A stretch of 64,000 nucleotides of DNA from Balneolaceae bacterium (GTDB lineage: Bacteria; Bacteroidota; Rhodothermia; Balneolales; Balneolaceae), in NCBI GenBank assembly GCA_007694095.1, contig RECI01000176.1, positions 1-64,000 of the forward strand. The letters are read 5' to 3'. Below are positions 45,001 to 52,456 of this stretch, piece by piece (positions within the stretch are counted from its first letter, which is position 1; every line of letters starts with the position of its first letter). The translations under genes were made by a program, and so were the position numbers. Below the pieces are notes generated by a model. It was not told where the DNA came from. It made no database searches and saw only the letters and a program-made list of their open reading frames with translations.

Positions 45001-45641
45001 TTCAGCCAGGCTTCGGTATCGTCTTTAGAGTCGGCACCTGCATAGACAACACCTGCGTACCCACGGCTGACCGCTACCAATGCCCAGCGGCGGTGATTGT
45101 CCTGGGTCATGAAAACCGGGAACGGGCCTTCCCCTTTTGGCAGGATCATTTCAAAAGAGAGTGTGGCTTTATGATCCGGCCCGAACTCCAGTACGATATC
45201 ATGAATTGTTATATGATTTTCATTCCTGATCGTTTCCTTTTTTACACGCAGGTTTCGGGGCGGTTCAGGCACCTTCCCGATCAGCCATTGCATCATCTGC
45301 TTGCGAATCTCCTCCTGCCTCAACGGCCACTCTGCAGCTAATATAACAGGTTCACCGTTCTCCATCCGGAGCGGATCGGGAATAAACGGGATACTTTTTA
45401 TCGCTTCGAAATCCGGCGGCAATTCACCCGTTTCGTTAAGCCACCTAATCCATTTATTTCGTTCATCCGGCCATTCATTTTCTGCCGGAAAGAGCAGGTG
45501 CATCTCCTCCAGGTAAGCCCGTCTCCTTTCTTCAGATTCGCCGTTTGATTGAGCCAGTGCCGGCAAGTAGCCTGATATTATTATTCCTGCACATATAACA
45601 CACCGGAGTACCACTCCGCGAATACCCCACGCTTCCTGCAT
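42063..45641 (-). CDS. Three-module secreted enzyme: CE15-like esterase, alpha/beta hydrolase, amidohydrolase
   Basis: 1192 residues from the ATG at 45641, with a signal peptide ending near PALAQ. Module 1 (~30-405) is an alpha/beta hydrolase with GHSRNGK (~255), the catalytic-Ser motif style of CE15 glucuronoyl esterases, and a late GTHETKARD for the His. Module 2 (~405-800) is another alpha/beta hydrolase whose nucleophile elbow reads GFAMGG (~644), with Ala in place of Ser or Cys. Module 3 (~805-1192) is an imidazolonepropionase-like amidohydrolase with IDAHFHS (~865), MAHLE and IEHV, but GSHVYG where the catalytic Asp normally stands (GTD). Only module 1 looks fully equipped. A GH43 gene nearby suggests a hemicellulose theme; the real substrate is unknown. 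Confidence 0.82.
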   Translation of the reverse strand: MQEAWGIRGVVLRCVICAGIIISGYLPALAQSNGESEERRRAYLEEMHLLFPAENEWPDERNKWIRWLNETGELPPDFEAIKSIPFIPDPLRMENGEPVILAAEWPLRQEEIRKQMMQWLIGKVPEPPRNLRVKKETIRNENHITIHDIVLEFGPDHKATLSFEMILPKGEGPFPVFMTQDNHRRWALVAVSRGYAGVVYAGADSKDDTEAWLNVYPDYDWSLMARRAWGASRVLDYLETLDFIEQDKVALTGHSRNGKLSVIAGALDPRFGAIISSSSGAGGVNTFRFFSESEFAEGIEILTRRFPDWFHPRLRFFTGREDKLPIDTPNMVAAIAPAPFLYAVALNDNVESVWDIEHSWRSAKKVYDLLGAGDNIQLLYRPGTHETKARDIEEYLDWLDVQLNRKPLVGVVNDALYPAFQDWERTVPERLSPDDFPDKSPDDLLSDIAELDDFHQQWDNYSMDIRKRIRAGLGTAPPEATSFAGSYGSERGYISSMLSRRAPGSAYEGIGSLSLNFGNYIAGDIYYPEEAVERGDILPVIIWIHPISVSNGYRAGYRRGHPTTLALAAQGYAVFAFDQIGHGTRIEEASRFYERYPGWTLLGKMVHDIKQAVNALIYEPLTEYDEFGDTGFLDTGQIYLLGFAMGGRAALHAAALDERIAGVISIAGFTPMRLDTEEKHTGGLARWSKHYPLQPWLADFIGKEKHVPYDYHEVMAAVAPRKVSVITPKIDTQAVPEEVKNAVQQVRPVFERMGAGEHLRFKTAFDYNRFGPEMQQVLYDELRSMLIKPLEEVNPAEAPKEESLIAINGARLIDGLGGPPVDDAVVIVKNNRIIAAGSRYDIEIPADAERFDASGKTLIPGLIDAHFHSIMNNDLLSDYLQRGVTSLRDPGHPFSFYQSLNFTDKPLPRVFLTGAHLDGFPPVWPQQAVVVRDGAHARETVRKHVEEGGTGIKIYYRLPLEYYDDVTKTAREAGVPVMAHLELVDADDAIRAGVNGIEHVTSFGTALADTADAREFKNSVKNDDNARSDERYRLWSKIDLEHERVKEVIGLAIQNNVVFSPTLALFERREGEEGVEDYHVEGFRNMLKFTEMANRAGMKIVTGSHVYGIQHATFGWSYQREMEMLAEAGLSPLEVISSSTIQNARYLRSEQRIGSIENGKIADLVLVDGSPDMDIRNMYNITRVMLNGKWVK

Positions 45642-45954
45642 AAACAAGTAATTTTTGATTTTAATGAAATAATGGCGTCACAGAAGAATTCGTAACGATT
45701 CAGATAATTAAAGAAATCAAAACCAATTATCCCAGATGATACTTCAGGATTTTGGGTTAGCCAGAGGTCAAACATTTTTTCCAAAAGAAGAGGATGCGCC
45801 TGTACAATGGTAATAAGTTTGAAAATAACCCGGAATTCATTCATATTTTAGAATCCGTGAAAGTTTGAATTTGGTGCTTGAATTTTGAATTTATTGACAT
45901 TTTTGGTCAGATTTTTAATTTAAAAACATCAATCACTTATAAAACTAACAGGTT
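45642..45954. other. Intergenic region, no gene seen
   Basis: 313 bp upstream of the three-module enzyme. The overlapping minus-strand ORF 45581-45844 shows no motif and runs into the enzyme gene, so I do not support it. Several TTGAATTT-like direct repeats occur at 45862-45890. The enzyme promoter must be here. Confidence 0.4.
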
Positions 45955-46113
45955 ATGAATGATCAAATAAAAGAAAGCGATTGGAAAATTTATAAGAAAT
46001 TGAGGCCATTGGCATTACAGCGTTATTGTGAAAGGGTGTTGGGAGATGTTGATAAGGTAATCCGGAATAGCGGCCTCTCGGTTACGTGCAGATCGGTTAC
46101 AATCTGTTGGTGA
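45955..46113 (+). pseudogene. 5' fragment of a small conserved hypothetical gene
   Basis: Begins MNDQIKESDWKIYKKLRPLALQRYCERVLGDVDKVI. From memory this matches the first third of a ~100-residue conserved hypothetical protein found in many genomes (xxESDWKIFxKLxxxALERFCxRVL). After about residue 40 the match ends and the frame stops at 46113, inside what is, in another frame, the alpha/beta hydrolase. So the 3' two thirds are gone and the end is fused to a different gene fragment. Confidence 0.6.
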
Positions 46114-46138
46114 ATATTGGTCCGGTACAATCGATGCA

Positions 46139-46825
46139 TTGACCTCAGAGGGATACCGGGTAATTGCGCCAGATCAAATAGGCTTCGGACGTTCATCCAA
46201 ACCGATCATCCCGTACAGTTTTCAAAAGAAGGCAGCCAATACACGAATGCTGCTGGATGAACTCGGCATAGAAGAGGTTGCCATTGTTGGTCATTCGATG
46301 GGCGGAATGCTTGCCATACGTTTCGCATTCACCTATCCGGAGACTACCTCGCAACTGGTGCTGGTGAATATGATCGGAAAGAAAGATTTCCGGAAGATTC
46401 GTCCCTGGCAAAGCACCGAAGAAATCTACAAAGAGAGCCTGGATTGGAAGTTTGAGGAAATCCGCGCCAGCCAGGAGCGCTACTATGTAGAGTGGGATGA
46501 TAGATATGATAAATATATCCGGATTCACTATGGATGGCGTCTGAGCCCCGAATGGCCGCGAATAGCTTTGGTCCGGGCGCTGAACCGCCAGATGGTCTAC
46601 TCCCAGCCGGTAGAATATGAATTTCCACATATAAAGGTGCCCACCCTGATTCTTTCCGGTAAAGAGGACGTCCGGGATTTTGTCGAACTTGCGCGTAGTA
46701 CATGCGATTTAATTCCAGACTATGAGCTTTCACTGCTGGAGAATGTGGGCCATAATCCACACTTTGAGGCACCCGGACCATTTCATGACAGGCTCATAGA
46801 GTTTTTGAACAGTGTTCAGAAATAA
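46139..46825 (+). CDS. N-terminally truncated alpha/beta hydrolase, probable pseudogene
   Basis: The open frame can be read back to 46061, but homology begins near 46105 with VGEYWSGTIDALTSEGYRVIAPDQIGFG. The nucleophile elbow VGHSMGGM, the strand VPTLILSGKED and the His in VGHNPHFEAP are intact. Full-length relatives carry ~100 more residues: a signal peptide, the first strands and the oxyanion-hole motif LLHGKNF. These are absent, replaced by the fragment at 45955. The start given is a TTG. Activity is unlikely without the first strands. Confidence 0.7.
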   Translation: MTSEGYRVIAPDQIGFGRSSKPIIPYSFQKKAANTRMLLDELGIEEVAIVGHSMGGMLAIRFAFTYPETTSQLVLVNMIGKKDFRKIRPWQSTEEIYKESLDWKFEEIRASQERYYVEWDDRYDKYIRIHYGWRLSPEWPRIALVRALNRQMVYSQPVEYEFPHIKVPTLILSGKEDVRDFVELARSTCDLIPDYELSLLENVGHNPHFEAPGPFHDRLIEFLNSVQK

Positions 46826-46885
46826 TGATTTAGAAACAAAACATGAATACAACTGCAATCTCAAAGCTGCCCCCTCAACCAGCCC

Positions 46886-47875
46886 TTATCGGTTGGCAAG
46901 GGGCCTTGCCGGTACACCTTTAAAACTAATCTGAACAGGTTTGATTTTTCCATCGCTGTCAAATTCCATTTTTTCAATACTTACAACCCTGCGATTATGA
47001 TGGGTTTCTTCCAGTGGCCTTCTGTGATAAACAATGTAATACTCATCCTCACCCGGTATCTGGAGTACTGAGTGATGGCCTGCACCTGTTGCAACAGCAG
47101 GGTCCTGCTGAAGTATGATTTCTTCTCTTTCGAATGGCCCCAGGGGGTTGTCTGAAATGGCATAAGCTACCCTGTAATTTGGTCCGCCCCATCCCCCTTC
47201 CGACCACATAAAATAATATTTTCCATTCCGGATAAACATAAATGGTCCTTCAACATAACCCTCCGGTGTTATCTCCTTATAAACCGTTCCATCCTCAAAA
47301 GGGATCAGTCCGGTAAAGTCATCATTAAGCATTACAACATTACAATGCCCCCAACCCCCGTAATACATATAATATGTTCCGTCTGAATCTCTGAAAACAT
47401 ATTGGTCGATCGGCTGGGCTCCGTTAACAATCTCATTTATCAAAGGTTTTCCGAGCAGGTCTTTGTATGGCCCTTCCGGCCGGTCTGAAACAGCTACCCC
47501 TATCCCGCCAACCTGGCCTTCATGCACATCATTGGCTGCAAAGAAGAAATAATATTTTTCATCTTTTTTTATGGATGCCGGTGCCCACATGGCACTATCG
47601 GCCCACTGTACTGCCAGTGTATCGATAATGCGTTCATGTTTTGTCCAGTTAACCAGGTCGGGTGAAGAGAACGCATCGAAAAAAACCTGCTTGTGGTAAT
47701 AATCCGAGTATGTAGGAAATATCCAATAGGTGTCATCATAAACACGTGAAGCGGGGTCTGCATACCATCCGTCGAAAAGAGGATTTCCGGAATAATTAAT
47801 TTCTTCATTTTCGGGTGACTTGTTGCAGGCTGTTGTGAATAAAATAACAGAAAGAAAAAATAAAAGGTTTTTCAT
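46886..47875 (-). CDS. GH43-family glycosidase lipoprotein
   Basis: About 329 residues. An SPII signal ends FTTAC (Cys17 from the chosen ATG at 47875), so it is a surface or periplasmic lipoprotein. The five-bladed propeller residues of GH43 are visible: base Asp in GWYADPASR, the pKa-tuning Asp in AQPIDQYVFRD, and acid Glu in EGYVEGPFMF. Family enzymes cleave arabinose, xylose or galactose residues from hemicelluloses and pectins; the subfamily cannot be fixed by eye. No SusC/SusD pair is near, so this is not a classic polysaccharide utilisation locus. Confidence 0.88.
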   Translation of the reverse strand: MKNLLFFLSVILFTTACNKSPENEEINYSGNPLFDGWYADPASRVYDDTYWIFPTYSDYYHKQVFFDAFSSPDLVNWTKHERIIDTLAVQWADSAMWAPASIKKDEKYYFFFAANDVHEGQVGGIGVAVSDRPEGPYKDLLGKPLINEIVNGAQPIDQYVFRDSDGTYYMYYGGWGHCNVVMLNDDFTGLIPFEDGTVYKEITPEGYVEGPFMFIRNGKYYFMWSEGGWGGPNYRVAYAISDNPLGPFEREEIILQQDPAVATGAGHHSVLQIPGEDEYYIVYHRRPLEETHHNRRVVSIEKMEFDSDGKIKPVQISFKGVPARPLANR

Positions 47876-47955
47876 AACGATTGGCAATACTCTGATTTGA
47901 GGTAATTTAATTATTGTGGTAATACCTCAAATTTAGTGATTAAATTGTGAAAAAT

Positions 47956-48038
47956 GCTCAGAACGTCAGCGCTCCTGATTTATCCCACATAGCGAAGTGA
48001 TTCCCGCGCAGTGAAAAGCTGGAGCGATAACGATAGTC
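47956..48038 (-). repeat. Dispersed repeat, copy 2 (inverted)
   Basis: The reverse complement matches 41491-41578 in order: GACTATCGTTATCGCTCCAG, GGGAATCACTTCGC, GTGGGATAAATCAGGAGC, GCTGACGTTCTGAGC. It lies ~70 bp upstream of the GH43 start. The region 48039-48400 that follows is AT-rich and otherwise featureless. Confidence 0.75.
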
Positions 48039-48404
48039 CAGACACACCGTTTAGTAAACAAAATTTTAAAACTCAAAAACTCCGATTCAAAGTAACAGAA
48101 AATTAATCGAATCCTCTTAAACAGTAGCATAACAAAAAACTTTCATTTTGATAGGCTTTATATATCAATTAATAACTTATACTTAGAAGACCTGCAAAGT
48201 TCATAATAAAACAATAAAAAAATATTTACTATTTAGAATATGTCTAAATAGAACGATAGTAAATTGCCCCCCAACAGCTTCTACAGAGTCACCTAAAATC
48301 GTTCTCGAAAAAACATAATTTGTACATGTTGACGGGCATCAGTAAAAGTGTTTACTTACAGTAGATTCATTGATCATCTAACGATGACTGATGATTCAGG
48401 ATCA

Positions 48405-48632
48405 GGGAATTTTGGAGGCGATAGTTCCCGGGTGTAAAAAGCCAGGGTATCTGCCGCAAGGCAGAAAAAATCGCACTGAAATGAACTGACACCGGAGCCT
48501 TCTTCTTAGGAACAAGAGCTGTCGGCCCGGATGGTGCGAACTACGGTTCAAGTCATCTTGTAAGATGTACAGAATGCCTAACCGGTATCGCTGTTATTTG
48601 CCGAAGACTCCCTGAGAGGGAGGTTTTTTTTT
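48405..48632 (+). ncRNA. Unassigned structured RNA
   Basis: No ORF, but several RNA-like helices in order: GGGAA/TTCCC (48405-48429), GGTGT/ACACC (48431-48493) enclosing CTGCC-GCAA-GGCAG with a GNRA loop (48451-48464), a 34-nt hairpin GAGCTGT...ACGGTTC (48516-48549), CATCTT-GT-AAGATG (48554-48567), and a strong terminator. The 34-nt hairpin has the length and outer stem of a group II intron domain V, but its loop and upper stem do not match, so a degenerate or derived group II RNA is only a hypothesis. It does not match cobalamin, TPP, SAM or c-di-GMP riboswitches, RNase P, tmRNA or SRP RNA as I know them. The downstream gene runs the other way, so it is not a leader. The 5' end is unknown; TTGACG at ~48339 could be a -35 box. 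Confidence 0.6.
48608..48632 (+). terminator. Rho-independent terminator of structured RNA
   Basis: CTCCCT-GAG-AGGGAG followed by G and nine T: a textbook rightward terminator. No rightward coding gene precedes it for over 1.7 kb, which is the main argument for an RNA gene here. Confidence 0.9.
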
Positions 48633-48659
48633 GCCTATCAGCAATTGCAACTTAAAAAT

Positions 48660-48709
48660 CGGATGACTTAACAGGGAAGCTCACAGCCAACTCCATAAAC
48701 AGTCATCCG
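48660..48709. repeat. Spaced inverted repeat
   Basis: CGGATGACT at 48660-48668 and AGTCATCCG at 48701-48709 are exact reverse complements 32 bp apart, between the RNA terminator and the stop of the oxidoreductase gene. No T-run. It could stop the leftward oxidoreductase transcript or bind a dimeric protein. Confidence 0.5.
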
Positions 48710-48732
48710 TTGAAAATTTTAAACTTTCTCCT

Positions 48733-50040
48733 TTATACAAAAGGGGTTATGCCAGGCATGGGAACTTTCAGATCGCTGAATTTCGGTATAGTTTCCCAGC
48801 TGAGATTATCGGGGCCTAATTGCTCCTCTGAGTTCAACGCCTGTTCAACTGAAATTCTTCTTCCGGTATAGGCGGCCATGCGACCCATAATAGCTACCAG
48901 TGTACTGTTCGTCATGTATTCCCCATCATTGATAGGAATACCCCGGCGAATTGCAGCAAACAATTCATCATGCTGGGTTTGGTACATATTATTCTCTTCA
49001 CCATCATATGACCAGTTATTTCGCGCACTTATTGAATGCTGATTCCGTGAAACACTCGCGATGGCAACACCATCAGAACCGTAGATCTCGGCTTTATAAC
49101 TATTTTCACAGTTTGGCTGCTGCCTGCTGAAATGAAATCCTTTCGCGCCATTTGCATACTCGTAGGTTATGGCAAAGTGATCGTATATATCGCCAAACTC
49201 AGGTTCAACCCTTACCTGTCTGCCACCGGTTCCCATAGCACTTACAGGAAGCTGATCTCCCATTGCCCACTGCATAAAGTCGATACTGTGCACTGCCTGT
49301 TCCACAATGTGGTCGCCGGACATCCAGTTATAATAAATCCAGTTTCTCAACTGGAACTCTTCGTCGCTCCAATCGGCAGGCCTTTGGTCGAATCGGGCAG
49401 CACCGGTATTATATGTATTGTAGATGGTTCTGATATCACCTACCGCACCATTAAGAATCCGTTCATAAATTGCCCTTTTGGGATAATGATACCGCCAGCA
49501 AAAACCTGAAACTATGGAGAGCTCTTTCTCCCGGGCTTTCCTTACTGCTTCAAACATCCTGCGAACTCCGGGAGCATCCACAGCAACAGGCTTTTCGACA
49601 AACATATGAAGCCCTGCATCAACTGAAGCCTCAACATGGCCGGGCCTAAAACCCGGAGGCGCTCCGTGGATCACAACATCTATACCGGAACTAATTACAT
49701 CTTTATATGAATCAAATCCAACGAACTGGCGCTCTTCAGGTACATTAATCTTATCGCCATGTCGTTGTCTAAGTACAAAAAGTGCGTTCTCAATCTTGTC
49801 CGGAAAAATATCACATACGGCAACAAGTTCAACATTCGGATCCGCATTCAGTGCCTGGTTCGCGGCACCTGTACCACGGCCGCCACAACCGATAAGCCCA
49901 ACCTTTAGTTTAACATCCGGGCTCAGTGCCTTGTCGCTCACCAAAGCTTCCTGGGTAGAACATGCAGTAAGGGGCAGCATAGTTCCTGCAACGGCCATAC
50001 TTGATAATTTTAAAAATTCTCGTCTGTTATGTTTCTTCAT
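48733..50040 (-). CDS. Gfo/Idh/MocA-family oxidoreductase with Tat-type signal
   Basis: 435 residues. The N-terminus NRREFLKLSSMAVAGTMLPLTAC carries a twin-arginine motif followed by a hydrophobic stretch and a Cys, so export through Tat, perhaps as a lipoprotein, is likely. The Rossmann motif KVGLIGCGGRGTGAA follows at ~46, then FVEKPVAVD with the family's catalytic Lys. The C-terminal half is the usual alpha/beta domain. Tat-exported members in Bacteroidota act on sugars or glycosides, often with tightly bound NAD(P). Substrate unknown; proximity to GH43 is suggestive only. Confidence 0.88.
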   Translation of the reverse strand: MKKHNRREFLKLSSMAVAGTMLPLTACSTQEALVSDKALSPDVKLKVGLIGCGGRGTGAANQALNADPNVELVAVCDIFPDKIENALFVLRQRHGDKINVPEERQFVGFDSYKDVISSGIDVVIHGAPPGFRPGHVEASVDAGLHMFVEKPVAVDAPGVRRMFEAVRKAREKELSIVSGFCWRYHYPKRAIYERILNGAVGDIRTIYNTYNTGAARFDQRPADWSDEEFQLRNWIYYNWMSGDHIVEQAVHSIDFMQWAMGDQLPVSAMGTGGRQVRVEPEFGDIYDHFAITYEYANGAKGFHFSRQQPNCENSYKAEIYGSDGVAIASVSRNQHSISARNNWSYDGEENNMYQTQHDELFAAIRRGIPINDGEYMTNSTLVAIMGRMAAYTGRRISVEQALNSEEQLGPDNLSWETIPKFSDLKVPMPGITPFV

Positions 50041-50237
50041 TTCTGTTTATTCGTGAGATTTATAAATGAGATTGGAACCTGTTATTTAATAAAATTCTTG
50101 GAGTCTGTTTGACTCAATTCTTTTTTATCCTAACGTTTAAGATTTAAAAAACCTGATTCACAGACAAGCGTATTTCTTTTCTTTAAAGTAAAATTTTGTT
50201 CAGAAGCGAAAGTGATTGTAAAACGTATGTAATTAAT

Positions 50238-51062
50238 CTAAATTTTCATTGCCAGGGAATAGATGCCGTTTCCTTTGTTATTTTTGGTATATACATCAGC
50301 AAGATTCATCAAAAGGCAAAATGGCAGTACAACCGGGTAGTAAAAAAGTAAGGGAAATATTGCAAAAAGTTTCAGTTTATTGAACCCGATCATAGGCCAT
50401 TTTACTGAAATAATCCATGACAGCCTACCCCAGTATCCATAGGTGTAGTGTGTTTTTTCGGGCAACAAATCAGCTTCTATCAGTTTTTTTTCTATATCGT
50501 CTTTTGAATAACCGGTACGCGCGTGCTCGCCTACAAATGAGTTTTCCACTCCGGCATCACTCTCTGAATAGTGTGATGGTGAGTGCATCAGGAAAAAACC
50601 ACCTCTTTTCAGGCAGTTACTCAGGTTTTTGATAACTCTCTCATCCTCTTCGATGTGTTCAAGAACATCAATACAGATCACGGCATCGAACTTGTCTTTT
50701 GATACATATTCCAATAGATCGGCCTTTTCAAAGGAAATTCTTCCTTTATTCATCTCATCCCGAAAAAAATGGCGGTTATCCTCAAGATAATCTTCTTTTA
50801 CATCCACGCTGTTAATTCGTATATGTTCAAACTTTTCCAGCAAAAAACGGTCGTACTGACCAAAACCAGAACCCGCATCCAGCAAACTCCAGGTTCCCTG
50901 CCGATCAAGTTCCCCGCCTTTCTCCAACAGAATTCGCCTCATGTGCCAGCTGCGCAGAAAGAACATGTCGAGCAAAAAATAAAATAGCCTTCGCAATTTA
51001 TTTGAACCCTTGATAATTCCAGCAAAAGAATTTTTTACAGGATCATAGTCAATTTTACTCAT
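50238..51062 (-). CDS. SAM-dependent methyltransferase
   Basis: 274 residues. Class I methyltransferase: motif I LLDAGSGFGQYDRFLLEK (~60-77), then DAVICIDVLEHIEEDERVI and KRGGFFLMHSP. The C-terminal ~70 residues are hydrophobic (FAIFPLLFYYPVVLPFCLLMNLADV), indicating membrane attachment. It overlaps the upstream glycosyltransferase gene by 4 bp, so the two likely modify the same lipid-linked or envelope molecule. UbiE/UbiG-type quinone methylation is less likely given the partner. Confidence 0.82.
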   Translation of the reverse strand: MSKIDYDPVKNSFAGIIKGSNKLRRLFYFLLDMFFLRSWHMRRILLEKGGELDRQGTWSLLDAGSGFGQYDRFLLEKFEHIRINSVDVKEDYLEDNRHFFRDEMNKGRISFEKADLLEYVSKDKFDAVICIDVLEHIEEDERVIKNLSNCLKRGGFFLMHSPSHYSESDAGVENSFVGEHARTGYSKDDIEKKLIEADLLPEKTHYTYGYWGRLSWIISVKWPMIGFNKLKLFAIFPLLFYYPVVLPFCLLMNLADVYTKNNKGNGIYSLAMKI

Positions 51063-52033
51063 AAACCTATTTTCTCATATATGCCCGGTTTTTGATCTTT
51101 TACCTGCCCCTTGTTGATCATCTCTCCTAAAAAGCCGATAGAAAAAAACTGAACTCCAACCACAATTAAAAGAATTCCAAGAAACAGGAGAGGCCGGTTT
51201 GCAAGGGGTTCACCCAGAAAAATTTTGAGATAGGCAAGCCAGCCGCTGATTGCCGCACCTGTGATCAAAAATAAAACACCGAATAATCCGAAAAAATGCA
51301 TCGGCCGGTGCATATACCGGTTTACAAATAACAATGTAAGAAGGTCCAAAAACCCGTTCAAAAACCTGGAAATCCCAAATTTTGTTTTCCCGTATTTCCT
51401 GGGGTGATGTTTAACCACTTTTTCTGATATTTTGCTAAACCCCTTCCACTTCGCCAGCAGCGGAACATACCTGTGCATTTCCCCGTACAGGAAAATACTA
51501 TCTGTTACTTCTTTTCGATATGCTTTGAGACCACAGTTAAAATCATGTAGTTTTATTCCGGTTGTAAGCCTGGTAATGGCATTAAAAAATCGTGAAGGAA
51601 CTGTTTTAGAAATGGGGTCGTGACGTACTTTTTTCCAACCGCTCACCATATCGGCGCCATCTTTAAGCATGGCCACCAGCTCCGGGATTTCAAACGGATC
51701 GTCCTGCATGTCTGCATCCATCGTAACAATATAGGTGCCTTTTGCAGCTTCAAACCCCGCCTGAAGTGCATCACTTTTCCCGTAATTTCTGCGGAACCTG
51801 ATTGCTCTCACAAAGTGAAACTGACCGGATAACTTCGTAATAACGTCCCACGAAAAATCATCTGAACCGTCATCTACAAAGATTACTTCAAAAGAATAGC
51901 CGTCAACTGCCTTGATGATTTGATTTGTAAGTTCATGCAGTGACTGTTCTTCGTTGAATAGTGGAATCACTATACTTATCTCCGGTTTATTTCCGGTTTG
52001 ATAATCAGTTTTATTTTCTTTTTTTGATGCCAA
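51059..52033 (-). CDS. GT2 glycosyltransferase, polyprenyl-phosphate type
   Basis: 324 residues. The GT-A domain has SIVIPLFNEEQSLHEL, VIFVDDGSDD and TMDADMQDDPFEIPEL, the DxD-type motif of the dolichyl/undecaprenyl-phosphate hexosyltransferases (GtrB, ArnC, DPM1). Two C-terminal membrane helices (~235-262, ~270-297) are typical of GtrB-like proteins. It probably moves a sugar from a nucleotide to undecaprenyl phosphate for envelope glycosylation. First gene of a leftward pair with the methyltransferase; divergent from the MerR gene. Confidence 0.88.
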   Translation of the reverse strand: MASKKENKTDYQTGNKPEISIVIPLFNEEQSLHELTNQIIKAVDGYSFEVIFVDDGSDDFSWDVITKLSGQFHFVRAIRFRRNYGKSDALQAGFEAAKGTYIVTMDADMQDDPFEIPELVAMLKDGADMVSGWKKVRHDPISKTVPSRFFNAITRLTTGIKLHDFNCGLKAYRKEVTDSIFLYGEMHRYVPLLAKWKGFSKISEKVVKHHPRKYGKTKFGISRFLNGFLDLLTLLFVNRYMHRPMHFFGLFGVLFLITGAAISGWLAYLKIFLGEPLANRPLLFLGILLIVVGVQFFSIGFLGEMINKGQVKDQKPGIYEKIGL

Positions 52034-52111
52034 GAGCTTGCAAGTTCAATTATTTTACATGAACATATATACATACGTTTTCCAATCACAAAAATAAAAG
52101 ATTTCGATGCC

Positions 52112-52450
52112 ATGAAGAAACTCTATTATTCAATCGGTGAGATTAGCGAAATAACATCCGTTGAGCCACATGTTTTGCGCTATTGGGAAACAATTTTTAA
52201 AGAACTTTCACCAAGGAAAAATAAAGCCGGTAACCGGATTTATCGTGAAAAAGATATTACGTTTATCCTTCAGCTCAGGGAGCTTATCGTAGAAAAAAAA
52301 TTCAGCACGGCAGGAGCCAAAAAAATTCTGGAAAAGCAAATCCAAGACTCCGGATCAAATCCGGAAGAAGAAGCAGATTTACCTTACGAAACTCAAAAAG
52401 ATCTGAAAGAAATCAGGCTTTTTCTGCAAAAACTGGCAGAAAAATTATAA
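52112..52450 (+). CDS. MerR-family transcriptional regulator
   Basis: 112 residues. The winged-helix DNA-binding domain occupies ~4-72: YYSIGEISEITSVEPHVLRYWETIF, then KNKAGNRIYREKDI. The C-terminal part is a short coiled coil without Cys, so it does not look like a metal sensor. It is divergent from the GT2/methyltransferase pair and converges on ctaA with a 6-bp gap. Effector unknown. Confidence 0.87.
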   Translation: MKKLYYSIGEISEITSVEPHVLRYWETIFKELSPRKNKAGNRIYREKDITFILQLRELIVEKKFSTAGAKKILEKQIQDSGSNPEEEADLPYETQKDLKEIRLFLQKLAEKL

Positions 52451-52456
52451 ATCAAT

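Noticed and set aside
45581-45844. Minus-strand ORF of 87 aa
   Set aside because: It overlaps the signal-peptide end of the three-module enzyme in another frame, has no domain and no ribosome-binding site.
42063-47875. Classic SusCD polysaccharide utilisation locus
   Set aside because: No SusC/SusD pair, sensor or anti-sigma gene is present near the GH43 and esterase genes.
48516-48570. tRNA-like T-arm (ACGGTTCAAG)
   Set aside because: No acceptor stem, D-arm or anticodon arm can be folded around it.
48405-48632. Cobalamin, TPP, SAM or c-di-GMP riboswitch, RNase P, SRP or tmRNA identity for the RNA
   Set aside because: The diagnostic core motifs of these classes as I know them are missing, and no gene in the sense direction follows, so a riboswitch reading does not fit.
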